Of a DNA stretch of 64,000 bases, positions 42,660 to 55,540 are shown piece after piece. The stretch is taken from positions 163,342,352 through 163,406,351 of the forward strand of contig NC_080571.1 in assembly GCF_030247185.1 (NCBI RefSeq), in the 5' to 3' direction. How positions within the stretch are numbered: position 1 is the stretch's first letter; each line of letters begins with the position of its first letter. This DNA comes from Malaya genurostris. Lineage: Eukaryota > Arthropoda > Insecta > Diptera > Culicidae. The notes under the pieces were generated by a model. That model was given only the letters and a program-made list of their open reading frames with translations, was not told the DNA's origin and did not search any database. Position numbers and translations under genes: made by a program.

Positions 42660-43625
42660 GTTTTGCCTTACTCTATAGAAAGGTATTAGAATTGCTGGAA
42701 AAACCTACTTTCGAAGGGAGCCTCGGAGACCCATAGTGTTATATACCATTCGACTCAGTTCGACGAGATCGGAAAATGTCTGTGTGTGTATGTGTGTGCA
42801 CTTTTAGAAAATATTTTACCGCTCAATTTTCTCTGAGATGGCTGAACCGATTTTAACAAACTAAGGCTCGTTTAAAAGCTACTGTCGGGAACTGTATTGA
42901 TCAAGTTCGAAGATCAAATGGTTGTGACTTTTGATTTCGGAGATATGATGGTCTAAATAACTTAACCGCCAAAACGTGTTGTTTTATACCGCGTAAGTTT
43001 CTCGGAGATGTTGTTCAATGGCCTAACAATAGCTTTCAAACGGTTCAGACTTGTTAAAATCGGTTCAGCCATCTCCGAGAAACTTGCGCGGTAATGACGT
43101 AACCGACAAAACGTGTCTTTTTTATAACCGCGCAAGTTTCTCGGAGATGGCTGAACAGATTTCGACAAACCTAGGCATGTTGGGAAGCTATTGTTAGGAA
43201 ATTGATCATGTTCGAAGATCAAATAGCTGTGACTTTTAGTTTCGGAGATATGATGGTATAAGTGACGTAACTGACAAAACGCGTTGTTTTTACCGCGCAA
43301 TTTTCTCAGAGATGGCTGAACCAATTTTAACAAACTTAGGCTCGTTTGACAGCTACTATTGATCCATTGTTCAAGTTCGAATAACAAATGGCTGTGGCTA
43401 TTGGTTCCGGACATATAATGGTATAAGTGACGTAACCGACAAAACACGTTGTTTTTTTACCTCGCAATTTTCTCAGAGATGGCTGAACCGATTTTAACAA
43501 ACTTTGGCTAGTTTGAAAGCTACTATTGAGCCATTTATCGAGTTCGAATATCAAATGGCTGTGACTTTTGGTTCCGGAGATATAATGGTATAAGTGACGT
43601 AACCGACGAAACACGTTAATTTTTA
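42660..43625. repeat. Tandem array with about 167-bp period
   Basis: GACGTAACCGACAAAAC and variants recur near 42,961, 43,095, 43,265, 43,430 and 43,598, with TCTCAGAGATGGCTGAACCG, AAGCTACTATTG and GGTTCCGGAGATATAATGG in each unit. The left edge has the TATACCATTCGACTCAGTTC arm and a short GT tract as at 29.8 kb, so this is a shorter relative of that element. Confidence 0.75.
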
Positions 43626-44096
43626 CCACTCTAATGTATATAAGGGGGCCAATCTATTGGGATCACGTCTAATTGCGAAGCGTAAAGCGCTATTGTTCAA
43701 AAGTCTAAGCACCTCGAAAATAGTCCTCGTGCAAAATTTGAGCTAAATCGGACATGGATAAGGGGTGCTGTCCAGTGGTTAACGTTTGAAAATTTTCGAT
43801 CTTTAAAAAGCACCATAGGGGGGAAGATATACATGAAATTTTCGAAATCGAATTTTTTTTTGATGCCAAAAATCTTAAAATGGCATGAAACGTAGAGATT
43901 TAGTGTTAGAAAAGCCGTAAATGTGCAAAGAGGGACCAGGAGGCTCTAATAGCCCGAACGAAGAGATGCGAAAGGATGAATAAGTGCTCACAAACGGAGC
44001 CCTTCTTATTTCAGAGCAGCCCGAGTCAGGCGACGACATGATAAAAATGAAACATGTCATTCACTCATTCATTGACGCATTTATAGATTTATAGAA

Positions 44097-46094
<1,998 letters not shown>

Positions 46095-46198
46095 GCCCGT
46101 GGAATAGCCATTATCTCTTGCATTCCAAAATGGTTTGAAAAAAATTTAAACGAACTTTCTCACCAAGTGAAGAACGTAATAATTAACAAATAGCATGT
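46095..46198 (+). pseudogene. Fragment of the A-family LINE RT
   Basis: RGIAIISCIPKWFEK and HQVKNVIINK match the RT of A1 and A2. The fragment is cut at 46,198 by the second LTR, so an A-family copy was the insertion target. Confidence 0.75.
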
Positions 46199-46324
46199 TG
46201 TGACGGAATTGTAAAAGCCACCACGCTTTCTACATTCTAACCTTCAAAAACCATATCCCATTGCGACACAATGTCCATACAGAAGCCTTGCTAGAAGTTA
46301 CTTTGTACGAACCCAGCCATATAT

Positions 46325-46355
<31 letters not shown>

Positions 46356-46411
46356 TAATTATGAAATTCATCTGACAATAAAATAGTCTTAATGAATATG
46401 TATCAGTCAAG

Positions 46412-47926
46412 TTATAAAATTGTAGAACGTTGTATTTCCTGCGAAAATTTGTGAGTTTGTTCACCAAAATCGAAAAGATGTTCAACAGTGAAAAACGTCC
46501 TCAAACAAGATGTTATCGGTTCGTAATACCCGAACGTCGTTCGATGAAATCTCGGCTGCAGTAAACTGGTGGAGCGCAGCGATCGTTGTGAAGCACGGAA
46601 ATCAAGTTGAGATAGAATCTTCGAAGAGTCGATATCACCGTTAATTAGTTTTGCCACGAAAACAGCTTGCTGAAGTTTTCTGCGTCTTTCTAATGAGTCG
46701 AGTCCGATCAGTCGACAGCGATCAGGATACAGTGGGAGCTCGAGCGGATTCCTCCAAGGAAGGTTTCTTAGAGCAAGACGAACAAATCTTTTCTGTATGC
46801 GTTCAATCCGTAAATTCCAAACCAGCTGATACGGATTCCAAATTAGGCTAGCATTTTCCAGTATAGGACGAACCAAGGAGCAATATAACGCTTTCAAACA
46901 ATGTGGATCTTTGAAGTCCCGCCCGATCTTCGCAATGAAACCTAATTGCCGTGTTGCCTTTGAAATTATAGATGAACGATGTAGATTGAAGGTAAGCTTA
47001 GCATCTAACAAAACACCAAGATCATTAACATGATCAACTCTCTGGAGTTTTTGTCCATCAATTTCATAGTCGAATCGAATTGGATTCAGTATTCGGTGGA
47101 ACGTTATGACCTGGCATTTTGCAATGCTGACAATAAGCCAGTTTCTATGACACCAGGCGACGAATGTATCAAGAAGATTTTGGAGCCGGATGCAGTCGTT
47201 GATAGAACGAATTTCAAGATACAATTTCAAATCATCGGCATATACTAATCTGCAACCAACACCGAGCAGCGAAACAGCATCATTGAAGAACAGCAAAAAC
47301 AAAAGTGGACCCATATTACTGCCTTGAGGAACTCCAGATAGATTTGAAAACGGAGATGATACACAGGAGCCAAGCTTTATTCGCAAAACTCTACCACATA
47401 AGTAAGAGCAAAGCCATTCAATAAACTTTTGTGTTGCACCCAGCCGCGAAATCTTGCACAAAAGTATTCGGTGGTCGATTCGATCGAAAGCTGCTTTAAG
47501 GTCAGTGTATACTGCATCAACTTGTACTCTCTTCTCCAAACTCGAGAAACAAGTGGAAGTGAAATCTAACAGATTCGTGCTGACCGAACGACCTGGCATA
47601 AATCCATGCTGATCAGAGGAGATGTAATTTTTTGTACGAAAAAGTACCTCAGTGCTCACAATTATTTCAAATAGCTTAGATGCAGCAGATAAATTCGTTA
47701 TGCCTCTGTAATTTCTTACGTCAATACGATCACCGCTCTTGTAAACAGGAAACATAAAAGACTGCTTCCAAGTCACCGGAAAAATTCCTTGCTCAAATGA
47801 TTTGTTAAATATAGTGCACAAAGGATCGGCTAAAACAGAAGCACAATGACTATACACCACAGAAAGAATACCATCTGGTCCGGGCGAAAACGATCGTTTT
47901 AACTTTTTCGCTGCGGCAACAATCAT
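46412..47926 (-). pseudogene. Reverse transcriptase of element B
   Basis: A 504-residue open stretch carries RT blocks: SFSPGPDGILSVVYS, FPVYKSGDRIDVRNYRGIT, DQHGFMPGRSVSTNLLDF, VYTDLKAAFDRIDHRILL, SGVPQGSNMGPLLFL and the catalytic LVYADDLKLY. Thumb and C-terminal blocks LGVLLDAKLTF and RPILENASLIWNPYQLVWN follow. No RNase H is present. The RT itself is intact, but it is out of frame with the endonuclease upstream. The first Met is an internal residue. Confidence 0.87.
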
Positions 47927-47957
47927 AACGGAGTAATCAAAAATGTGTCAATGTGCG

Positions 47958-49625
47958 TTATATTCTCGGGAACATCCATCGCGGCGGTCTCCGCTTCGAT
48001 ACCGGAGGCAGTATTTTCAGCACAGAAGCAAAGAACTTTGCAAACAGATCACATGAGTCCAAGGTTGACATGGATTCAACACCATCGAGACAAACTTTTG
48101 AAGGAATCGATGAGCACTTGCGTTTCGAGTTTACAAAAGTCCAGAAATATTTAGGATTCCGACAAAGATTAGTTTGAATCCGCATAACGTAGGCTTTGTA
48201 CAACCCCGCGTTTAATTTACGATAATTTTCACTGGAACTTTTAAACATTCGCTTTGTTTCAGAGCTATGCCAGCGACGATGTCTGCGCTGCCAAATATTG
48301 CGGGTACGTTTTAATCTACGAAGCCGTACAGTAGTCCAAGGAGGGCTCATTGGCCTTTTAACGAAAGGCAAATTTGAACTCAGCCATTGAATCAATGTGT
48401 TGCAGAAAAAGGATGCCATTTCATTTACGTTATCGATTTCTTGCAGTGTTCTCCAGTTAACATTTTGTAAGAATTCAAGTAAAGCAGCAAAATCTATTTT
48501 CCTACAATTTAATGTTCTAGATTCATTCACGGACTCCATGTGACAGGAGTTGCCTTCGCCGTTAGTAGGCCACGTGATAACTAAAGGCGGATGGTGCGGG
48601 TCGACGGGTAGTATTGGAGCAACACTACAATCAACAACTAATTGATGCTCCAAAGAACAAAAAACCAAATCAAGCAATCGTCCGAGATGATTTCTGTGTT
48701 GGTTAGCTTGACAAAGATTTAGGTAATCCATGCCGTCGATTAACGCCGTGCCAGCAGCGGGTAGCAACGAAGAACAAGAGGAGTGTGTTTCATCATTCCG
48801 TTGATTCCATTCAATGCGGGGCTGGTTGAAATCACCGCACACCAGAACAATATCATTAGCAGAACCTTTACTGCACAATTCCGAAACAGTTGAAATGTGC
48901 GCATCGATCACATCAACGTTTTGGCTTTTATCAGGGGGAATGTACACACCGCATAGAAGTAACTTTTTACCCCGTACTGTAGTACTCGCACACACTTGTT
49001 CAAGACAGTTTCCATTTACCGTTTCAATAATAGAGCTGGCATATTTTCGAGAAATAGCAATCAATACTTCACCAAACGATACTTTGTCACTATTCGCTGA
49101 GCTGCGGTCGCAACGGAAAACATTAAAGGAGTTCCCAAATAACTGCTGCGAGTTGATTCGGCTAACAAGTCCAGTCTCGGTTAGAATGATAATATCAAAG
49201 TTGCAGTCACTCGTTGCTAAGAAAATATCGTCAATCTTTGTCCTCAAGCCTCGAACATTTTGATAGTATACCCAGATGTCAGCCTCATCATTCTGCAATA
49301 CGGGATAAGACGAATCAGCGCTTGAAAATCTGGGAACTGACGGATACTTGCCAAGAGGAGTAGTTTGGAAGCCCCCTTCCCCACACCTACCCACAGGACC
49401 GGGACGGCTGATGAACGCTGGCAGCGATGGCACGACTGGGGCAGGGGGGTCAGAGGCTTCCACAATATCATCTACGGTGCGTCCCAGTATGCTGCGTTGA
49501 ATTATTGCTGAGTTATTCCTCCTTGCGAAGAAACAGGCGTTGGAGATGGATGAACAGCAAAAGGCTTCCAAAATTTTTGAGTTGATTTCTCCTCGAATTG
49601 ACGGAAGTAGACTCCTTGGGGCCAA
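47958..49625 (-). pseudogene. Endonuclease part of element B ORF2
   Basis: The frame is open for 555 codons. Endonuclease blocks are DIWVYYQNVRGLRTK (about 49,285), IIILTETGLVSR, VLVCGDFNQPRIEW and VDPHHPPLVITWP. The canonical SDH reads PHH here. The first codon of the stretch is TTG (49,625), no ATG occurs before the endonuclease, and the frame overlaps the end of ORF1 by about 120 bases in the -1 register. After FAKFFASV a frameshift and a second one near 47,940 separate it from the RT. Confidence 0.82.
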
Positions 49626-50305
49626 GTTGAAGGGCCCAAGGCAATAACTTGTAATGCAGGGTCGAGGCCAACTTTGAACGATACAAAGGTCATTTTGCTA
49701 ACATCGCTACCTTTAGCGACCAGTTTCACGACTACTGGGTCTTCGTTCATTTCAAGATTAGCTCGTACCATAGCAGTAATCTCATCATTGGTGACGTCTG
49801 GTCTTATACGTGACAAATATAGCCAAAACTTGTCTGGTGGTTGTTCACAAACTGGAACACAAACAACGTTCTCTCCAATCTGCTTCGATCCAGATTGGCA
49901 TTCGGAAGCTTTTTGTTCCAAATCTGGTCCACGAGGTCTTTTGGCTGGACGGCGACCCTCGATGAATGGCCAGCGCTTATTGAACGTTGTGGGAGTCAAT
50001 GGAGGTTTCGATAATGATTTAATTTCGTTTTGTAAACCATTAATTGCTTCCGTGAGCGACACCAAAGGTGGATTTTCATCTGCCAATTTCGTGATAGAAC
50101 GGAGATGCGAGTTTTCAAACAAATTAGCGCAATCATCACACATCCAAAATAAATTTTTTCGATGTGATGAGAAATAGCCCAAAAGAGCGCGGGATACTCC
50201 AGAGCATGCCATATGAAACATGCGTCCACAGTAGCCTCTGCACACAACGAAATCGATGCCTGCGATAATCAGACTGCACTTTGCACAATTTTTCTCCAAA
50301 CTCAT
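49502..50305 (-). CDS. ORF1 protein with PHD-like finger (element B)
   Basis: From ATG 50,305 a 267-residue protein begins MSLEKNCAKCSLIIAGIDFV. The Cys/His pattern CAKC, CRGYC, HMAC and CDDC fits a PHD-like finger as in A2 ORF1. A short heptad region (about 85-100) and a basic stretch GRRPAKRPRG (about 117-126) follow. The C-terminal part (KFWLYLSRIRPDVTNDEITA, about 158-235) resembles the RNA-binding fold often seen at the end of such ORF1s. It is about half the size of A2 ORF1 and lacks the Asn tract. Confidence 0.82.
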   Translation of the reverse strand: MSLEKNCAKCSLIIAGIDFVVCRGYCGRMFHMACSGVSRALLGYFSSHRKNLFWMCDDCANLFENSHLRSITKLADENPPLVSLTEAINGLQNEIKSLSKPPLTPTTFNKRWPFIEGRRPAKRPRGPDLEQKASECQSGSKQIGENVVCVPVCEQPPDKFWLYLSRIRPDVTNDEITAMVRANLEMNEDPVVVKLVAKGSDVSKMTFVSFKVGLDPALQVIALGPSTWPQGVYFRQFEEKSTQKFWKPFAVHPSPTPVSSQGGITQQ

Positions 50306-50812
50306 TGTATGTGCAGGAAAGCGCCTTCAATTATGCAGCAGGTACAGCACAGCAAGGAAACGGTTCGTCGATTGTTTATTGTTAAACTACAACGAAGGCA
50401 GCAGAAAGAATAGCCGTAGGCACGACACAAATGAACGTTAATCACCACTCGATTGGCACTTGGCGGTTAAGAATAACACTTCGTCCAGATCCGGACAGTA
50501 TACTGTCATTCACTGATAAAACACTTAGTGATAAACTAACGCGGAAACGGTTAAAAACTGCAAGAATACGGTATGTAAAAAACACAACAAGCTCAACTGA
50601 ACAGTGTTCCCAAAAAATTGTAGTACATTTGATTTGGTACATCAGCACTCTAAAAATAATATCTGTAAATTTTATGAGGGACCGATACGACCGAAACTAT
50701 GCTCGGTATCGAAAACGGTCAACCCCACTTCAAACACTTGAAATACTTAAACTACTTACAGCACTTAACGAAGTAAGCAATGAAATAAATATATTATTTT
50801 CGCGCTAACGGT
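50306..50812 (-). other. 5' UTR of element B
   Basis: About 500 bases precede ORF1 on the minus strand and hold no long ORF. A TTCAGTTGAG string near 50,600 resembles an insect initiator, so the true 5' end could also be there. Confidence 0.4.
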
Positions 50813-51080
50813 GTTGATTTTCCGCTTCGCGCAAGAGAAACAAATAACTTCGCTTGTACTTCCCGTCGCCTGAGCTTAGGCGATATTTAATAAATAATTA
50901 TCCTTCTCCAAATAGTTGCATATACTTAAAATTATACCAAAGTCTCATGACCTCTCGACTCTCGCACATACCATCATACTTGGTATATATAACAAAACTA
51001 AAATTTTCTGAAATAAAATCACATTCTATACCTAAACGTCAAGGAACGAGTTTATTCATTTTCTATCGTATGTCGTCACA

Positions 51081-51480
51081 TGGCATACCGTGACAGTGGT
51101 CGCCGCGTGTGGAAAGTCTAAGTCCCAGTTACAAAGGGACTTAGCACAGATATATACTAAGAGTGAACACGTAATAACGAAAAAGTCGCAGTAAGAAGGT
51201 ACTTAGAAAAAAAGCTTAAAGTGAAAAAATTGTTTCAAAACACTAGTGAGATTTGCGGCTTATAGTGAAATAAAAATTCAGTGTAAAACACAAAAAATGC
51301 TACATAACACTAGTGAAATTTACGGCATAAAATCAAGTAAAAATTCAGCGTAAAATAAAACATAATACGCTATGAAACACTAGTGAGATGTACAGTTCAA
51401 AGCAGAGGTGGAAATAAGCCCATTTTGCGCATGAAAATGTGAATAAAGATTTCGGATTGAGAATCAAAAAACCGAACACC
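51081..51480 (+). other. Primer-binding site and leader with 68-bp tandem repeats
   Basis: TGGCATACCGTGACAGTGG follows the LTR directly. From about 51,240 the string AACACTAGTGAGATTTGCGG recurs at about 51,308 and 51,375 with AAAAATTCAG(T/C)GTAAAA inside each unit. No gag is recognisable behind it, so the element is truncated. Confidence 0.6.
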
Positions 51481-52000
51481 GTGAATTAAAAAAATGGGTA
51501 GCAAAACTAAAATTGTGATTCTTTTTTAAATTGTGGAAACTGTATATTACACAGAGTAGCAGCTGACCTTATGCATACGCGCTAAAGAAATTTGTTCTCA
51601 TTCTCAGAAGACAACCATGTGCAGGTGAAGAGCTTTAACTACGTTCTCAGAGCATTTAGCCAAAAACAAGGTTCGAGTGCTCCAGTCGCATGAGATAAGG
51701 CGTCGTGCTAATTAACTCTCTGATAAGTCCCCGATCACAATGTAACATTTATATAAATTTTCAAGAATATTAAACCCTACATTGTTGGCAGATGTATTTT
51801 CTGAGACTTGTTTAATTACTTTCTTTGGTGTAAGGTACATTGTGAATAATTAGGATTTGAAAAGCGGGGAAAAGTATAACTATTCAATAATTCTAAAGCT
51901 TTTTTATCTACTTCTAGGTGTGATCTTACTCAACATCACCTTAAAATTTATTTAAAATTGTTCGCGAGGTCATAAAAAATGATCTAGAAATAAATATAGT
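51481..52000. other. No gene recognised
   Basis: AT-rich sequence without ORF or repeat that I can identify. Confidence 0.5.
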
Positions 52001-52009
52001 AATCACGTT

Positions 52010-52153
52010 GAGCCCCGACCTGGAAGGGTTCATAGTGTCAGTAGGATCGTAGCACTAGCCATGAAATGATTCTGTACGCTAAGAAACGGCTGCGAAGTCC
52101 GTTGAAACAGAGAGGCCAAATTCCACAAAAAGAATGTAATGCCAAGTCTTTGC
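52010..52153 (+). mobile_element. tRNA-derived SINE, copy 2, 5'-truncated, 9-bp TSD
   Basis: The copy starts within the B box (GAGCCCCGACC) and ends CCAAGTCTTTGC, matching copies 1 and 3. Perfect duplications AATCACGTT flank it (52,001-52,009 and 52,154-52,162). The missing 5' part fits truncation during target-primed reverse transcription. Confidence 0.85.
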
Positions 52154-52695
52154 AATCACGTTAGTAATTTTATTGATATTAAACTACTTTTCAAACCTGA
52201 TAATTTCAATAATTGAAATATTTTTTACACTTTCAATAAATTTTGATTCAAAAAAATATTTTAAAATACATATATTATCGAACTTAATTCGTCCAGATAA
52301 AAATATCTGATTTCTATACAATTAGATTAACATGAAAGGTTCGTCATCAATATCCAGCATTAAAAAATCTTTTAGATCTCAAACAACTTCTAGGTTAAAT
52401 TGTGTTGCAATCTATCCGCAAACGTTTAATTAATAGAGCAAACGACTTTGAATTTGTTAGATAAAATACATAACATTTAATATTTGAAGCCAGAAGGAAA
52501 GACGTAGAAAATTTCCATGCAAAAATCAACACATTTGCTCTGAAAGTACCGGCAAAGATTTTATCCGGTTATCTCATTCAAAGTTTATTGCGCGGTTCTT
52601 CCACTAAAATGATTTTAAACGTTTTCTGTTCAGGAGAATTCAAGTCCGGTTTTGGAACACAAAATATTAATTCGGTTTTCGTATTCGTATTCGTT

Positions 52696-52740
52696 TTCGT
52701 ATAAAAGGGTTTCAACGATAAGTTGCATATTCAGCCGTTC
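52696..52740 (+). promoter_or_regulatory. Candidate orphan TATA/initiator pair
   Basis: CGTATAAAAGGG (TATAAAA at about 52,700) is followed about 33 bases later by ATATTCAGCC, an insect initiator-like string. No ORF that it would drive is recognised. Confidence 0.3.
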
Positions 52741-52955
52741 ATATAACGCTCAATCACTTATTGAAATCTGCTATGTTTCAAACAGGATCACACACAGAGA
52801 TTTTTTTTTATAAAAATAATGTTTCATTCATGCTAACTTGAATATGTGTATTAGGTGACAATTTTCGTTGTTGTCACTAATTTGAATTAATCTAAATTCG
52901 AAAATTATAGTGGTCTATACGCTTGAGTAAAGCGTGAAAATAGAGCCGTTTTACT

Positions 52956-53602
52956 TTGAAAATCATGGTAATGTTGAGGAATGTGTGCCAATCAATCATC
53001 TTCTCGGATGAGGCACATTTTCATCTCGGTGGGTATGTTAATAAGCAAAATTGTCGCATCTGGGGTACGGAAAATCCACACGTTATCATGGAGAACCCGA
53101 TGCATCCTCTGAGAGTGACAGTTTGGTGCAGATTTTGGTCTGGCGGCTTTATTGGGCTATTTTTCTTCGAAAATGGGGCAGGAGCCGCCGCCACGGTCAA
53201 TGGCGACCGCAACCGCGGTTCTTTCCGTTATTTGAAGAGAAAGACTTGGACACCATTTGGTTCTAACAAGACGGCGCTCCGTGCCACACAGCCAACGCTA
53301 CGATCGATCTTCTGCGCACAATCTTCGAAGATCGAATTATCAGTCGAAATTCGGATGTCGTTTGGCCGCCTCGGAGCTGTGATTTGACGCAGTTAGACTG
53401 TTATCTTTGGGGGACTGTCAAAGATAAATGTTATGTGGACAAGCCATAGACAAATCAAGCCTTGAAGGACAACATTCGTGCAGCCATAGCTGAAATAAAG
53501 CTGCATACAATCGAAAATGTACTAAAAAACTGGACCGTCCGTATGGCGTACTGCAATGCCAGCCGAGGCAACCATTTGAATGAAATTATATTCTTCAATT
53601 AA
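52956..53602 (+). pseudogene. DD41D mariner-type transposase pseudogene
   Basis: The reading IIFSDEAHFHLGGYVNKQNC (first Asp), MHPLRVTVWCRFWSGGFIG, then in another frame QDGAPCHTANATIDLL (second Asp) and WPPRSCDLTQLDCYLWG (third Asp) is the catalytic part of an IS630-Tc1-mariner transposase. The spacing between second and third Asp is 41, placing it in the DD41D (rosa-like) group. There is a frameshift near 53,215, stops at about 53,252 and 53,448, and no N-terminal HTH domain. It is dead. Confidence 0.82.
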
Positions 53603-54320
53603 CCGGAAGGATTGTACTTCAATATGAAAAAATAAATTTTGGAATCGGATTAACCGTATTGCATGTTTAAAACAAAAGTTACATGGCGGACCCTGCATAA
53701 ACAGAATAAGAAATATACTAAAAATATGATATGTTTGATTTTTATGCTCATTTGATAGAACGTTTTGAAGAGGAAAGGGGGCACTCGCCCCGGACAACGG
53801 TTTTAGGGGGCTACGAACTACCTCCTTGGGACTTTTTTTTGATCGTCCAAGTCACCTTTTCGGAGATGAATTTCAGCTTTGTTTATTTTTTGCTCTGATG
53901 GGGGCGACAAATATCTTAGTTTGCCCGGGCGCAAATTTTTTCACGGTACTCTACTATTTACAGGCAGTGAAACTGTTAACTTCGAAGATATTCTAGAATT
54001 CAGGGCTGGAAAAATAAAGATAAAAATATTATCAAATCGTAATCACTAGCGAATATGATCGCTTGTACTCTTCTCTAATAAAAATCACTACTGATCTAAT
54101 CTTTTTGAAATCAGTTTATCATTGATCTTTGAATCACATCGATTAAAATCAATACTAATCTTCCGTCACACAAAATTGGCAATTATTTTGATTCTATTTC
54201 TTCGCGTTTCGCCTTCGGCTCGTCAGTGCTTAAAGCAGTTCAAACTGAACTGCCATCTCGTGCCTAGCAGTTCAATTTAAACCACTAAGCAGACGCAAAA
54301 TTTGCACTATATATGCAACC
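53603..54320. other. No gene; palindromic dispersed sequence at 54,200-54,310
   Basis: GGGGGCACTCGCCCCGG (53,780) and TTTGCCCGGGCGCAAATTTT (53,920) look like remains of MITE ends. At about 54,235 GCAGTTCAAACTGAACTGC forms an 8-bp hairpin within a block (TCGCCTTCGGCTCGTCAGTG) that I recall as repetitive in Aedes. Confidence 0.4.
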
Positions 54321-54336
54321 CTCAAATAATATTGCA

Positions 54337-54550
54337 AAGCAAAGTCTTGGCATTACATTCCTTTTGTGGAATTTGACCTTTTTGTTTTAACAGACTTCGC
54401 AGCTGATTCTAAATGTACACAATCATTGCATGGCTAGTACTACGGATCCTACTGACACTAAGAATCCTTCCAGATCGGGGCTCGAACATACGACAACTGG
54501 CTTGCATGACCAGCGTCCTATGCATTGAATCACCAACCCGGGACGGGACC
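54337..54550 (-). mobile_element. tRNA-derived SINE, copy 3, 9-bp TSD
   Basis: Minus-strand copy with CCCGGGTTGGTGATTCAATG, B box TGTTCGAGCCCC and end CCAAGACTTTGC. AATATTGCA flanks it at 54,328-54,336 and 54,551-54,559. Confidence 0.85.
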
Positions 54551-54902
54551 AATATTGCACAAGTACTATATTATTTCTGAAATCTCAGGCATAAGCGAGT
54601 GACGGTTTATTACTGGCCGTCGCAGAATGTGAACATTTAGGGGTTTCGTTGGTTTGTGCAAAAAGCACATATTTTGTTTCAAAAAGCATAGTCTAGACAG
54701 CCGTGTAGCGTCTGCAGTATAAAGCGAAGCTCTGGCACAGTGGACGACTTCTTTCTTCGCAACTCGTAGGATTTAAATGATTAGAACATTCAAAAAATCC
54801 TTACATGGTTCGCTATAGGCGAATATAAGCCAATATATTTGGTTTCTTCTAGTTATTGTACGATAAGTGCTGGAGATGGAGTGTTCATTACTCTAATTGA
54901 TA

Positions 54903-55540
54903 ATGGTTAGAGTAGCACAAATCAATCTCCAGCATAAACGTACAGCAACTATAAATCTATCCCGACTTCTGCAAGAAGGTAAAGCTTCTATAGCTTTGAT
55001 TCAAGAACCATATTTTCAAAATGGAAACTTCTACGTTGGAAAATTGTTAAACCCAGTCTTTGTTGCCTTCAACAAGAACGGTATGACTAATCCACGCGAA
55101 ATGCCGCGAGCATGCATACTTGCAAATAGTGCTCTCGATGTTTCTCTCATATCGGAGCTCACAACTCGGGATATTTGTGCTGTCACAGTTGGTATGACTA
55201 TTGATGGCATAGACAGGAAATATGTCTATTGTTCGGCATATTTACCGCATAACCAACCTTCGCCAAGCGATGACTTCAAAAAGGTTGTATCATACTGCTG
55301 CAAAAGTGATTTAGAGCTTGTGATCGGCAGTGACATCAATGCTCACCGTATCATTTGGGACAGAACAGATATAAATTCGAGAGGCTCTGATATGATGGAA
55401 TTTGTGAGCAGTACAAACCTGCACATAATCAATGCAGCAAATCGTCCAACTTTTGCGAGATCTGGAAGAGAGGAGGTTTTGGACGTAACTCTCAGCTCTG
55501 ATAGTTTTGCGCATGAGTTGGCGAATTGTGTAACTGGACC
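54903..55540 (+). pseudogene. R1/LOA-type endonuclease fragment
   Basis: From ATG 54,903 the frame reads MVRVAQINLQHKRTATINLS, SIALIQEPYFQNGNFYVGK, YCSAYLPHN, LVIGSDINAHRIIW and NRPTFARSGREEVLDVTLSS. These are EN blocks in the R1/LOA style (IQEPY and GSDINAH in place of ETWL and GDFN). The domain ends at about 55,540 before the SDH block, where unrelated sequence starts. No ORF1 and no RT are present, so it is a 3'-truncated piece or the left edge of a deleted element. Confidence 0.78.

Larger units (their letters stand above)
41857..43960. mobile_element. 2.1-kb segment with 55-bp perfect inverted ends
   Basis: The 55 bases at 41,857-41,911 (starting CGTTCGGGCTATTAGAGCCT) are repeated exactly, inverted, at 43,906-43,960. 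The left end cuts I copy 2. Inside lie a short minus-strand ORF and a tandem array related to the 329-bp family. No transposase is seen. It may be a non-autonomous DNA transposon or a fold-back; a target duplication is not evident. Confidence 0.65.
46322..50812 (-). mobile_element. CR1/jockey-like LINE (element B), nearly complete
   Basis: The minus strand carries ORF1 with a PHD-like finger, ORF2 with endonuclease and RT, and an (AAAT)n tail (46,322-46,357). Layout and tail type match A2 but the proteins are clearly diverged. Two 1-bp frameshifts lie between endonuclease and RT. The 5' boundary (about 50,812) is set by return of LTR homology and could be off by some tens of bases. Confidence 0.85.
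46199..51080 (+). repeat. Second LTR of the TGTGACG family, split by LINE B
   Basis: The left part (46,199 to about 46,322) starts TGTGACGGAATTG and the right part (about 50,813-51,080) ends TATGTCGTCACA. AAATAACTTCG, ATATTTAATAAATA and CCTTCTCCAAAT match the LTR at 14,878-16,629. Without element B the LTR is about 390 bp. A TGG primer-binding motif follows. Confidence 0.78.

Noticed and set aside
42962..43629. Minus ORFs of 161 and 97 codons with repeated LRHLYHYISGTKSHSHL
   Set aside because: They follow the 167-bp tandem array and have the repeat's period; no protein family is recognised.
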